Assembly (NCBI GenBank): GCA_002426555.1
Contig: DIQU01000083.1
Span: forward strand, 14,674 to 29,134
Direction: 5' to 3'
DNA from: Firmicutes bacterium UBA5454
GTDB taxonomy: Bacteria; Bacillota; Clostridia; Caldicoprobacterales; DTU083
Length of the DNA: 14,461 nucleotides
The number at the start of each line of letters is the position of its first letter. Position 1 is the first letter of the stretch. Under the pieces are notes generated by a model. The model saw nothing but the letters and a program-made list of their open reading frames with translations. It did not search any database and was not told where the DNA came from. Positions 1 through 6,091 of the stretch are shown here, in pieces. Position numbers and translations under genes: made by a program.

Positions 1-123
1 GATTTAAGCATAGAAGAGTCCCACCTGCTGATTCACAGGATCGAAGACCGAATTCGTCAGGACATCAATGATAATGCACAAATTACTACTCATTTGGAAC
101 CTTATGAAGAGAATTCAAGATGA
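1..123 (+). CDS. Cation diffusion facilitator transporter, C-terminal end (partial)
   Basis: Only the last 40 codons are present. The reading frame is open from the first base and ends at TGA 121-123. The peptide begins DLSIEESHLLIHRIEDRIRQ and ends with THLEPYEENSR. This matches the end of the cytoplasmic C-terminal domain of CDF transporters, where an S-x-E-E-(A/S)-H helix is followed by a short strand ending in H-(V/L)-E-P. CDF proteins export divalent metals such as zinc, manganese or iron in exchange for protons, and the C-terminal domain is a metal-sensing dimer. The metal cannot be told from this fragment because the membrane part lies outside the window. The gene converges on the LURP-one gene with only 23 bases between the stops, and I see no clear terminator there. 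Confidence 0.8.
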   Translation, partial: DLSIEESHLLIHRIEDRIRQDINDNAQITTHLEPYEENSR

Positions 124-146
124 GCTGCTTGCATTTCAGTTAGTTG

Positions 147-635
147 TCAGCCGTTGTTATGGTTGTTGTCATGGAGTACTTGATCTATGACAATGACCAA
201 AGCCAGCATAAATACCGGATTCTCTTCATCGGAAATCTCTACACCGTAGCTGTCGGCCAAGGCAAACCAGCGTTTGGAAACATATGCCGCAGGACGCGCG
301 TCTCGTAGAACGGTAAAATCCATCGCCCAAACATTGCCCTCCACCCTGTAATCTGCATGTACGCCATGTATCTGAAACTTTGGACGTAACAATGTAAACT
401 CCTTTTTTACTACAGCATATAACTGGCCTGAATAATAGATGCTGTATTCCGGTAAAAATCGAAACAGCTTCTGCTCAATATAGATCAATTCTTTGCCATC
501 CATATCATAGATTCGAAGCTTGTCTCCAAAAGAAAACACCTTTCCCTTTACCTGATAACAATCATTCCCATTTTCATCCCGAATGGTAAATTTGTCTCCA
601 AAAGAAAAGATTTTCTGCCTGATGACATATTTCAT
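147..635 (-). CDS. LURP-one-related (YxjI-like, tubby C-terminal fold) protein
   Basis: The 162-residue protein is rich in short beta-strands with repeated units such as FSFGDKFTIRDENG and FSFGDKLRIYDMDG (about residues 10-50). It then has an aromatic-rich block and a C-terminal hydrophobic helix (FMLALVIVIDQVL, about 142-154). This is the pattern of LURP-one/YxjI proteins, which share the tubby and phospholipid-scramblase barrel with a buried C-terminal helix. Their biochemical role in bacteria is not established, and membrane or lipid association is inferred from the fold. Length fits the family. The start overlaps the stop of the upstream DUF4129-type gene by 4 bases, and GGGAG lies 9 bases before ATG, so translation is probably coupled. 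It is the last gene of the MoxR operon. No signal peptide is visible. Confidence 0.8.
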   Translation of the reverse strand: MKYVIRQKIFSFGDKFTIRDENGNDCYQVKGKVFSFGDKLRIYDMDGKELIYIEQKLFRFLPEYSIYYSGQLYAVVKKEFTLLRPKFQIHGVHADYRVEGNVWAMDFTVLRDARPAAYVSKRWFALADSYGVEISDEENPVFMLALVIVIDQVLHDNNHNNG

Positions 636-1987
636 TCACTTTCACTCCCTGATTCTTTCTGATGCAAAATACTGTTTCCAAGTGCTGCCACTTGTGTATC
701 CAAAATGGGGTCTAACCCATAACGAGCTTTTCCATATAGACTTTTCAACTGCGAGCCTGTGCTCTGATCTAATCGTCCCTGCTCAATCAGTTCATATATG
801 GTTTCATTTGCTGTGCGGAAGCTGCTGAAACAAAAACCTGAGGAGACAGCTTGTATAATCAAATGCCTGTATAAAAACCTTACCCTTTGGCGGTTATCCG
901 TCAGCTGATTCCACTTGGGCTCTGTGCTTCGCATTCGTTCCCACCAGCTGCGTATGGAGTCGGTATAGTTTTTCCTAATGCTTTGCCAATCCAGAAGATT
1001 TTCCTTTTCATCACCGTATTCTTCTTCCGACCCATTTCCCCAGTGGCTGCTCTCCATGAGCTTTTTAATTTTTTCCACCAGGAAGAGCCACAGCTTAATC
1101 AGTTGCTTTATGATAAAATAGACAGCAAATAGAAGCATTGCTATTAATATCACTGTGCCAAATATCTCCACTACTGCATCCCAGAAAGGAGACGGCGGCT
1201 TTGCTTCTGCCGGAGGCAGCTCGAGAGCACCTCCGGACGGAGGTCCTTCTCCTCCGCTTAGAGAATCCCTGGCTTCCAGCAGGCGCTGAATCAAAGTAAA
1301 TATAAAGCGTGCAACTGCCTTAACAGCGGTAAGAAAACCGTCTTTCAAGGTTTGATAACCGGCAATCAACACAGCGGCTGAAATCGTTATGATAATAATG
1401 ACCCGGTTGTTCTTCCTGGCTGCCGGCATGGAAGTGGAATCTTTTAATTCTTTTTGAGATGCCTGAGTCAAAACTTCAGTATTGGACAGCAGGAAGATGG
1501 AGGGTATCGCAATCAAGCCGGCTATTAAAAGATAATGCTGATACTCCTGCACTGCTATTAACTTCCCATAAAAGAAATAGGAAAAGAAATAATACGCCAG
1601 GGAGCAGTAGCTGTAAACTTTGGGGAAAGAAGCGATAAGCGGCCGCTCAGATACGAAAACACCCCGGGCTGCTGCTGCAAAAACCAGCAAGCCGGTGAAA
1701 ATTACAGCCCACATACTGCTTTGCGGAAAGAGCCTGTTCGATAAAAAACCAGCTCCCAAAGCGATTAACAATGAAACAGCCAGAGAAATCAATCGATTCC
1801 AGCGAATGAGCAGCCTGCGGATGCCGGCTCCCAAAATATAAGCACATACTAAAAGGCTGCTGAAGACAGCAAAAGGAACAGATTGCAATGCTCCTAAATA
1901 CACGGAAAAAAGTATGGGAAACAAAATCCAAGCATCCATCCAAACGGCGAATACAGGAGTAAGAAATCTGAGAATCTTATTTTTCAT
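632..1987 (-). CDS. Polytopic membrane protein with DUF4129-like tail; TgpA-like but without a transglutaminase core
   Basis: The protein has 451 residues. Hydrophobic segments lie at about 13-33, 37-57, 66-86, 93-111, 127-147, 152-168, 195-212 and 272-302. A Gly/Pro-rich linker (about 244-267) precedes the last one. The cytoplasmic tail has an acidic patch (320-330) and a segment at about 366-425 ending in LKSLYGKARYG, typical of DUF4129. In the usual MoxR-DUF58 module the third gene encodes N-terminal membrane helices, an extracellular transglutaminase-like domain and a DUF4129 tail, in roughly 700 residues. Here the extracytoplasmic loop that would hold the core is only about 25 residues (170-194), so there is no room for the Cys-His-Asp domain. 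The gene overlaps both neighbours by 4 bases and is clearly co-translated. Its biochemical role is unknown; a scaffold or receptor for the ATPase/DUF58 pair is my inference. Confidence 0.7.
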   Translation of the reverse strand: MKNKILRFLTPVFAVWMDAWILFPILFSVYLGALQSVPFAVFSSLLVCAYILGAGIRRLLIRWNRLISLAVSLLIALGAGFLSNRLFPQSSMWAVIFTGLLVFAAAARGVFVSERPLIASFPKVYSYCSLAYYFFSYFFYGKLIAVQEYQHYLLIAGLIAIPSIFLLSNTEVLTQASQKELKDSTSMPAARKNNRVIIIITISAAVLIAGYQTLKDGFLTAVKAVARFIFTLIQRLLEARDSLSGGEGPPSGGALELPPAEAKPPSPFWDAVVEIFGTVILIAMLLFAVYFIIKQLIKLWLFLVEKIKKLMESSHWGNGSEEEYGDEKENLLDWQSIRKNYTDSIRSWWERMRSTEPKWNQLTDNRQRVRFLYRHLIIQAVSSGFCFSSFRTANETIYELIEQGRLDQSTGSQLKSLYGKARYGLDPILDTQVAALGNSILHQKESGSESE

Positions 1988-3078
1988 ACTGCCATCTCAA
2001 TTTTTGCCTCTGGCTCCAGCATTATAATGTCCACAGAATGCCCCTTGGCGCGCAGCTTATATATTTGTTCATCCATTCGCTCTCCTACAAAAGGAGTTAA
2101 CAATAGAATATCCATGGGGTTGGAATCCCGTTCCAGCTCATCCTCCAAAAAGGTAAAGAAAGTGCAGCTTCTTGCAATTATAATCCTGGCGAGGACTTCC
2201 AATAGATAGGTCAGCTGCCCTTGTCCCGGCTGAGGTTCTACATATATCGGCTGTTTTTCGTTATCCATTTCATAGGCATTGCTTCCAAAGCCAACAGGAA
2301 TTCCATTTTCAATTGCATATTGCGCAATTGCAGCACTGTAGGATATACCTCTTTCTATCAATTCCAAGTCAGTAATAGCATCCCACATGGATTCATTCAG
2401 GTCGATATTGAGCAATATCATAATTCGGGGATCTGCCGTTCGGTCTAATTGAAACACCTGAACTTCGCCTGTCCTTACAGAAGCTTTCCAATTTATGCGG
2501 TTTAATGGATCACCATATTGATATTCTCTTACTCCGGAAATTATGAAAGGATCTTCCATAATCCATCTGCGAACGGTGACATCTCCCATCCAGCTGTGGG
2601 AAGGAAAGGGAATATTTGTCAGGGGCAGTAGTTTTGGGTAGACCAGGAGCTCTGAGTTTACATGAAAATCCTGATACAGCTCCTGAGAGCCAAAAGCATC
2701 GCCGCAGGTCATTGCTGCAGTTATAAGCCTGTAGCAACCCCGCTTTCTGCATAGAATCCGATGTCGTCTGGTGATGCCGGTAAAGGGCATCAAACTGAAA
2801 AAGCTCTTGTGAAATTCATCATACTTGATTGACATATCGGTCTGCTGCTGTGTAAACTTCAAATAGGGGCTCATCTTAACCTCTATGCGCAGCCAGGGAA
2901 TAGGCAGCAGTTTTCTATTTTGGATCCGTTCTATCATTTCCACCTCTTCCCCTTCAAAAACAGCAGGCATACTAAAGGAGCGGGTATAGCTGAGACCGGA
3001 AAGACCCCATTTCTTGTAAACCCAGGCTTGAAATGCAATAATTACTATAATAATAAATATGAGCCAGGACAGGGACAT
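1984..3078 (-). CDS. DUF58 domain protein, MoxR partner
   Basis: The 364-residue protein starts with a membrane helix (about 4-20). A beta-rich region follows (30-150), then the DUF58 signature GVREYQYGDPLNRINWKAS at 182-200. After that comes a von Willebrand A-like stretch starting with the strand RIMILLNIDLNES (218-230). The metal-site motif reads DLNES rather than classical DxSxS, so metal binding may be altered. DUF58 proteins are nearly always encoded next to MoxR ATPases and are thought to be membrane-linked partners or substrates of them; direct biochemical evidence is scarce. The start codon shares one base with the stop of the MoxR gene (TAATG), and GGAA lies about 14 bases upstream. 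The downstream overlap is 4 bases. Family assignment is secure; function is inferred from context. Confidence 0.9.
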   Translation of the reverse strand: MSLSWLIFIIIVIIAFQAWVYKKWGLSGLSYTRSFSMPAVFEGEEVEMIERIQNRKLLPIPWLRIEVKMSPYLKFTQQQTDMSIKYDEFHKSFFSLMPFTGITRRHRILCRKRGCYRLITAAMTCGDAFGSQELYQDFHVNSELLVYPKLLPLTNIPFPSHSWMGDVTVRRWIMEDPFIISGVREYQYGDPLNRINWKASVRTGEVQVFQLDRTADPRIMILLNIDLNESMWDAITDLELIERGISYSAAIAQYAIENGIPVGFGSNAYEMDNEKQPIYVEPQPGQGQLTYLLEVLARIIIARSCTFFTFLEDELERDSNPMDILLLTPFVGERMDEQIYKLRAKGHSVDIIMLEPEAKIEMAV

Positions 3079-4052
3079 TATATTTCCATTCCTTTTTTCT
3101 GCAGATTTTCCTCAGAGGGAACCAGTGTATCCCGGACAATTTGATCCAAAATTTGCATATTATAATTTTCTTTCAAGCGTGATGTGTTCTTCAATATAAT
3201 ACGGTGACCCAATGCAGGCTTAACCATCGCTTTGACATCGTCGGGTATAACATATGAGCGTCCTCTTAAAATAGCATGAGCCTGGACACATTTCAGCAGT
3301 GCCTGACTGCCTCGAGGGCTGACTCCCAGAATCACATCCGAATGTTTTCTCGTCCTTTCCACGATATCCATTATATAATTCAATATATCATCGCTGACAT
3401 GGGTATTAGAATAGCTGCGCTGGGCTTTCAGGACTTCTTCTTTAGCGGCAACCGGTTTTATTTCCTCCAGAGGCTGCTTTTCTTTAAATCGTTTTAACAC
3501 TTCCATCCCCTCAGCGGTAGATGGATAACCCATTTTCGTCTTTAGCAAAAATCGATCCAGTTGAGCTTCCGGCAACGGAAAGGTACCTTGAGTTTCTATA
3601 GGGTTTTGAGTAGCAATAACCAGAAAAGGCTGATCCAAAAGTCGAGTTTCACCGTCTATTGTGACCTGATATTCCTCCATACACTCCAAAAGGCTGGATT
3701 GCGTTCTGGGGGTGGCACGATTGATTTCATCTGCCAGCAGAATATTACTGAACACCGGACCCGGTCGAAAGATAAATTCTTCTGCTTTCTGATTGTAGTA
3801 GTTTAAACCACTTATATCTGTAGGCAGCAGATCAGGTGTGAACTGAATCCTCTTAAACTCCATATTCAATGATCGTGCCGCAGACTTGGCAAGCAAAGTC
3901 TTTCCTGTACCGGGTACATCCTCCAGAAGGATATGACCGGACACGATTAATGCAATCAACAAATGGTCAATAACCTCGCTCTTTCCCACGATTACCTTCT
4001 GTACATTGCTTTTCAGTTTTTCTGACAACCCTTGTATTTCATGAAAGTCCAT
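3078..4052 (-). CDS. MoxR-family AAA+ ATPase
   Basis: This is a 324-residue MoxR/RavA-type ATPase. It has Walker A (VPGTGKT, 46-52), Walker B (LLADEINR, 105-112), sensor 1 (ATQNP, 147-151), the arginine-containing LDRF (165-168) and sensor 2 (GVSPRGSQ, 243-250). The C-terminal helical lid covers about 200-320. MoxR proteins act as chaperone-like ATPases that remodel partners carrying von Willebrand A domains, here most likely the adjacent DUF58 protein. I chose ATG at 4052 (MDFHEIQG) because AAGGGG lies 8 bases before it and family members begin there. The frame stays open to a TTG at 4112, which would add 20 residues of no recognisable character. All catalytic motifs are intact, so the ATPase should be active. 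It is the first gene of the four-gene leftward operon. Confidence 0.93.
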   Translation of the reverse strand: MDFHEIQGLSEKLKSNVQKVIVGKSEVIDHLLIALIVSGHILLEDVPGTGKTLLAKSAARSLNMEFKRIQFTPDLLPTDISGLNYYNQKAEEFIFRPGPVFSNILLADEINRATPRTQSSLLECMEEYQVTIDGETRLLDQPFLVIATQNPIETQGTFPLPEAQLDRFLLKTKMGYPSTAEGMEVLKRFKEKQPLEEIKPVAAKEEVLKAQRSYSNTHVSDDILNYIMDIVERTRKHSDVILGVSPRGSQALLKCVQAHAILRGRSYVIPDDVKAMVKPALGHRIILKNTSRLKENYNMQILDQIVRDTLVPSEENLQKKGMEI

Positions 4053-4135
4053 CCACAGAACCCCTTCTTTTTTCAACTTCAGCTCTGATGGCTGCAGCAA
4101 ACAGCTGTTCAAAACTTCCTATGAGTATATTCTAC

Positions 4136-4141
4136 ATTATA
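4136..4141 (-). promoter_or_regulatory. Possible -10 element upstream of the MoxR operon
   Basis: A perfect TATAAT on the minus strand lies 84 bases before the proposed ATG of the MoxR gene. No convincing -35 box sits 16-18 bases upstream; that stretch is purine-rich (AAAGAAAAAGG type). It may be the operon promoter, or chance in AT-rich DNA. The strand upstream of it to about 4206 is almost all purines. Confidence 0.3.
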
Positions 4142-4220
4142 TTTATCTTTCCTTCACCTTTTTCTTTAAATTCCTTCCTCAGCTTATTTCTTCTGTTTCT
4201 CTTCTGACATGGTTCAAGTC

Positions 4221-4249
4221 AAAAAAACTGCAGCAGGATTGCTGCAGTT
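4221..4249 (-). terminator. Rho-independent terminator after the 105-residue gene
   Basis: A perfect 10-bp inverted repeat, AACTGCAGCA / TGCTGCAGTT, has a 4-base loop. On the minus strand it is followed by a run of seven T (positions 4227-4221). It sits 26 bases after the stop of the 105-residue gene and before the MoxR operon, so it separates the two leftward transcription units. Confidence 0.85.
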
Positions 4250-4274
4250 AATTTATCAAGCACATGTTCATTAC

Positions 4275-4592
4275 TTATCTGATGCTCAAATAAACAGCCA
4301 GATGTCTTTTTATATCATCAGTTTGCTGTGGTTCATCGGATTTCACATCGATTCTGCCGCCATCCGTCCTGACTCCAAAATCATTAAATCCCCGTGACTG
4401 TAAATAGTCATGAACAGCTGATGAACCCTCTTCGCCTTGAGTTAGCAATTCCTTATTCCCTACATAGTCCCCGTTTACGTATACACGATAGGAATCAATG
4501 CTGTTTTTCAAATTGTCATCGCCATTTGGAGGAATAAGCCCAAAAGGCAAAAATGAACTGCTGCCAAAACCCTGCCATGGATCCCACCACAT
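4275..4592 (-). CDS. Small hypothetical protein with a Trp/Gly-rich N-terminus
   Basis: I do not recognise this 105-residue protein. It begins MWWDPWQGFGSSSFLPFGL, an aromatic and glycine-rich stretch, then PPNGDD. A compact hydrophilic domain follows (about 30-105) with alternating strands and a helix: YRVYVNGDYVG, SSAVHDYLQSRGF, FGVRTDGGRIDV and IKRHLAVYLSI. The pattern is compatible with a small alpha/beta fold, perhaps BON-like, but that is a guess from strand order only. There are no cysteines, no signal peptide and no membrane helix. Gene status is well supported: GGAGG lies 7 bases before ATG, a strong terminator follows 26 bases after the stop, and codon use matches its neighbours. 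The upstream leader can form alternative hairpins, so expression may be controlled at the RNA level. The GAF sensor gene upstream may be co-transcribed (127-base gap). Confidence 0.75.
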   Translation of the reverse strand: MWWDPWQGFGSSSFLPFGLIPPNGDDNLKNSIDSYRVYVNGDYVGNKELLTQGEEGSSAVHDYLQSRGFNDFGVRTDGGRIDVKSDEPQQTDDIKRHLAVYLSIR

Positions 4593-4631
4593 AATTTTGC
4601 CTCCTTTTTTGTTGTGATGGTTTTAGTATTT

Positions 4632-4704
4632 ATTAAATGTGTCCATTTAATGCTGTTTTTCATGACATTACAGCTTAGGTAAAATAAGGATTATTTTTAA
4701 ATGG
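4632..4704 (-). promoter_or_regulatory. Structured leader with mutually exclusive hairpins (candidate RNA switch)
   Basis: On the minus strand CCATTTAA (4704-4697) can pair with TTAAATGG (4650-4643). That closes a three-way junction holding two inner hairpins: AAATAA/TTATTT with loop TCC, and GCTGT/ACAGC. The same second arm, read as ATTAAATG (4651-4644), can instead pair with CATTTAAT (4639-4632) across a 4-base loop. The two states exclude each other. The element ends 27 bases before the GGAGG of the 105-residue gene. No T-run follows the second hairpin, so it is not a standard terminator. The stems are AT-rich, so chance is a real alternative. It matches no riboswitch class I know. Confidence 0.35.
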
Positions 4705-4719
4705 CAACTCTATTTAAGA

Positions 4720-5805
4720 CTATTGCCCAACCAGTTCTTGTGAAATGATACGCTTGTCCAATATACCTTTAACCGCCTTACCTGAATCCAAACGCTTAAG
4801 TATAACGCAGTCGTTCGCTGAAGGCATGTTATTTAGTGATGCCACATATTCCAAACTTTCCAAATATGTACATACCATATTGGCAATCATCGTGAATAAA
4901 ACAGCATCTTTATTGGTAATTTCGAATTGTTCCCAATCCCTGAAATATAGAACACCATCAATCTGAGTACCGCGTATAAGAGGAATAACGAGGGTATTTT
5001 CACGGAAAATGAATTCTCTTTCGGCTTCTATGAGCTTATTGCTTTTTTGTTCAACAATCATTTGATATATTCCCTCTTTTTCCTCAACATTAGGATGGCT
5101 TCCATATATCTCAACTTCTCCGTTTCGAATTAAAAATATGCAGATCCCTTCTGCAGAAAAAAGCTCATTGCACAAAACAAGCAGTCTGTCCATAATTTGA
5201 GTAATATCCATATCCAGTCTGAAGCGTCCTGTCATTTCGAATACAGCTAAAAGCTTATTGTTCATCTGATCCAGTTCTCTATAGCTGTTCTTCCAAGCTT
5301 GAAGCTGATAAAAAATATAAACACCCCGATTCAGGATAATGAAGGGAATAATGTAAAATAGAATCAAGCCGATTCCAATGACTATAAGCCTATCACTTAT
5401 GTTGGGTAATGCAGCTTGCATATCTATCAGATCAGATATCACAAGGGAAAAACCAGCTAAACTACCCATGATACCGCCAACCAGCCCCTGGATCCCATAA
5501 ATTGTATGCAAAGTAAAAACCGGGATACACAGACAAACCAGAAAAGGGCTGTACAAACCGCCTGTTAAAAGGACATTTACCTGGATAATCAACATATCAG
5601 CGATGCAAAGCAAAATACGCAATCTTGAAATCTTCATAATAAACCAATACATAGCTGCTATTAAAATTTGGTATATACCAAAGCTTAACAGCACAGGATC
5701 TCTGGGTAAGTATCCCCATTCATATTTCTGCAAGGTCATTATAAGACAAAATAAAAGCAGGCAAACTCGAAAAAGAAACATAACGGCAGCAGTTGATTTT
5801 TTCAA
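4720..5805 (-). CDS. Membrane-bound GAF sensor protein without an output domain
   Basis: The 361-residue protein has an N-terminal membrane region with about five or six helices (8-25, 38-57, 62-80, 85-101, 105-125, 140-160). It carries LTGGLYSPF (80-88), a motif also seen in membrane domains of RegB-like sensor kinases. A linker (165-190) leads to a GAF domain (about 190-320; RNGEVEIYGSHP, then NTLVIPLIRGTQIDGVLYF). After it only about 40 residues remain, with no histidine-kinase, GGDEF, phosphatase or DNA-binding domain. GAF domains bind small ligands or mediate dimerisation; the ligand here is unknown. I chose TTG at 5805 because GGGGAGG lies 7 bases upstream. An upstream in-frame TTG at 5841 has no such site. 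The gene lies 127 bases before the 105-residue gene and diverges from the surface-protein gene. Confidence 0.75.
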   Translation of the reverse strand: MKKSTAAVMFLFRVCLLLFCLIMTLQKYEWGYLPRDPVLLSFGIYQILIAAMYWFIMKISRLRILLCIADMLIIQVNVLLTGGLYSPFLVCLCIPVFTLHTIYGIQGLVGGIMGSLAGFSLVISDLIDMQAALPNISDRLIVIGIGLILFYIIPFIILNRGVYIFYQLQAWKNSYRELDQMNNKLLAVFEMTGRFRLDMDITQIMDRLLVLCNELFSAEGICIFLIRNGEVEIYGSHPNVEEKEGIYQMIVEQKSNKLIEAEREFIFRENTLVIPLIRGTQIDGVLYFRDWEQFEITNKDAVLFTMIANMVCTYLESLEYVASLNNMPSANDCVILKRLDSGKAVKGILDKRIISQELVGQ

Positions 5806-5812
5806 ATCGATT

Positions 5813-5819
5813 CCTCCCC
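5813..5819 (-). promoter_or_regulatory. Ribosome binding site fixing the TTG start of the GAF gene
   Basis: GGGGAGG lies 7 bases before TTG at 5805. It lies inside the longer open frame that begins at TTG 5841, and this decides for the shorter protein. Confidence 0.8.
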
Positions 5820-5870
5820 AAAATACAGCTTTACTGAGCAACTAATTCAATTCCAAATCAAGTGTATCCT

Positions 5871-5892
5871 TTATTTCCCAAGTTATTTCCCA
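5871..5892. repeat. Tandem direct repeat TTATTTCCCA, 12-base period
   Basis: Two exact copies of TTATTTCCCA (5871-5880 and 5883-5892) are separated by AG. They sit 66-87 bases upstream of the TTG start of the GAF gene, in the divergent region between it and the surface-protein gene. A near one-turn period is typical of a paired regulator site, but no regulator can be named. Confidence 0.4.
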
Positions 5893-5915
5893 TTATTTGT
5901 TATCTACACCATAGC

Positions 5916-5930
5916 GCGGCTTCCAGCCGC
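5916..5930. other. GC-rich hairpin in the divergent intergenic region
   Basis: GCGGCT-TCC-AGCCGC is a perfect 6-bp stem with a 3-base loop, in otherwise AT-rich non-coding DNA between two divergent genes. No T-run follows on either strand, so it is not a standard terminator. It could be an operator or a 5' stabilising stem of the GAF gene mRNA. The rest of the gap (5806-6091) holds the tandem repeat and weak promoter-like boxes, and no gene. Confidence 0.4.
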
Positions 5931-5985
5931 AAGCAAAGAGTCAGAAGTCATATAATATAACGGCATTGTAAAATCTGAGCTTATC

Positions 5986-6023
5986 TTGTACTTTTCATCT
6001 TTATATGATAAACTTTGTATAAT
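5986..6023 (+). promoter_or_regulatory. Weak candidate promoter for the surface-protein operon
   Basis: A perfect TATAAT occurs at 6018-6023, 68 bases before the chosen ATG, with only a poor -35 match at suitable distance. An alternative pair is TTGTAC (5986-5991) with TAAACT (6009-6014) at a 17-base spacing. Either may be used; neither is strong. Confidence 0.3.
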
Positions 6024-6091
6024 CAATAGTTGTTTGGATCCCAATGCAATGACTTGTGAGCTGTTCAGCGAAAGGCAGGATTATAATCGGA

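Noticed and set aside
583..828. Plus-strand open frame overlapping the LURP-one and DUF4129-type genes
   Set aside because: It lies antisense to two well-supported coupled genes, has no ribosome binding site and its peptide looks like a shadow translation.
4643..4704. Terminator for the GAF gene
   Set aside because: The stems are AT-rich and no T-run follows on the minus strand, so it was listed instead as a possible regulatory leader.
5871..5892. Noc binding site (NBS)
   Set aside because: Both copies contain the ATTTCCC half-site, but they are direct repeats. The known NBS is an inverted ATTTCCCGGGAAAT, and no such palindrome was seen.
5900..5909. DnaA box-like TTATCTACA
   Set aside because: It has one mismatch to TTATCCACA, occurs singly and there is no AT-rich unwinding element or box cluster, so no origin is claimed in this window.
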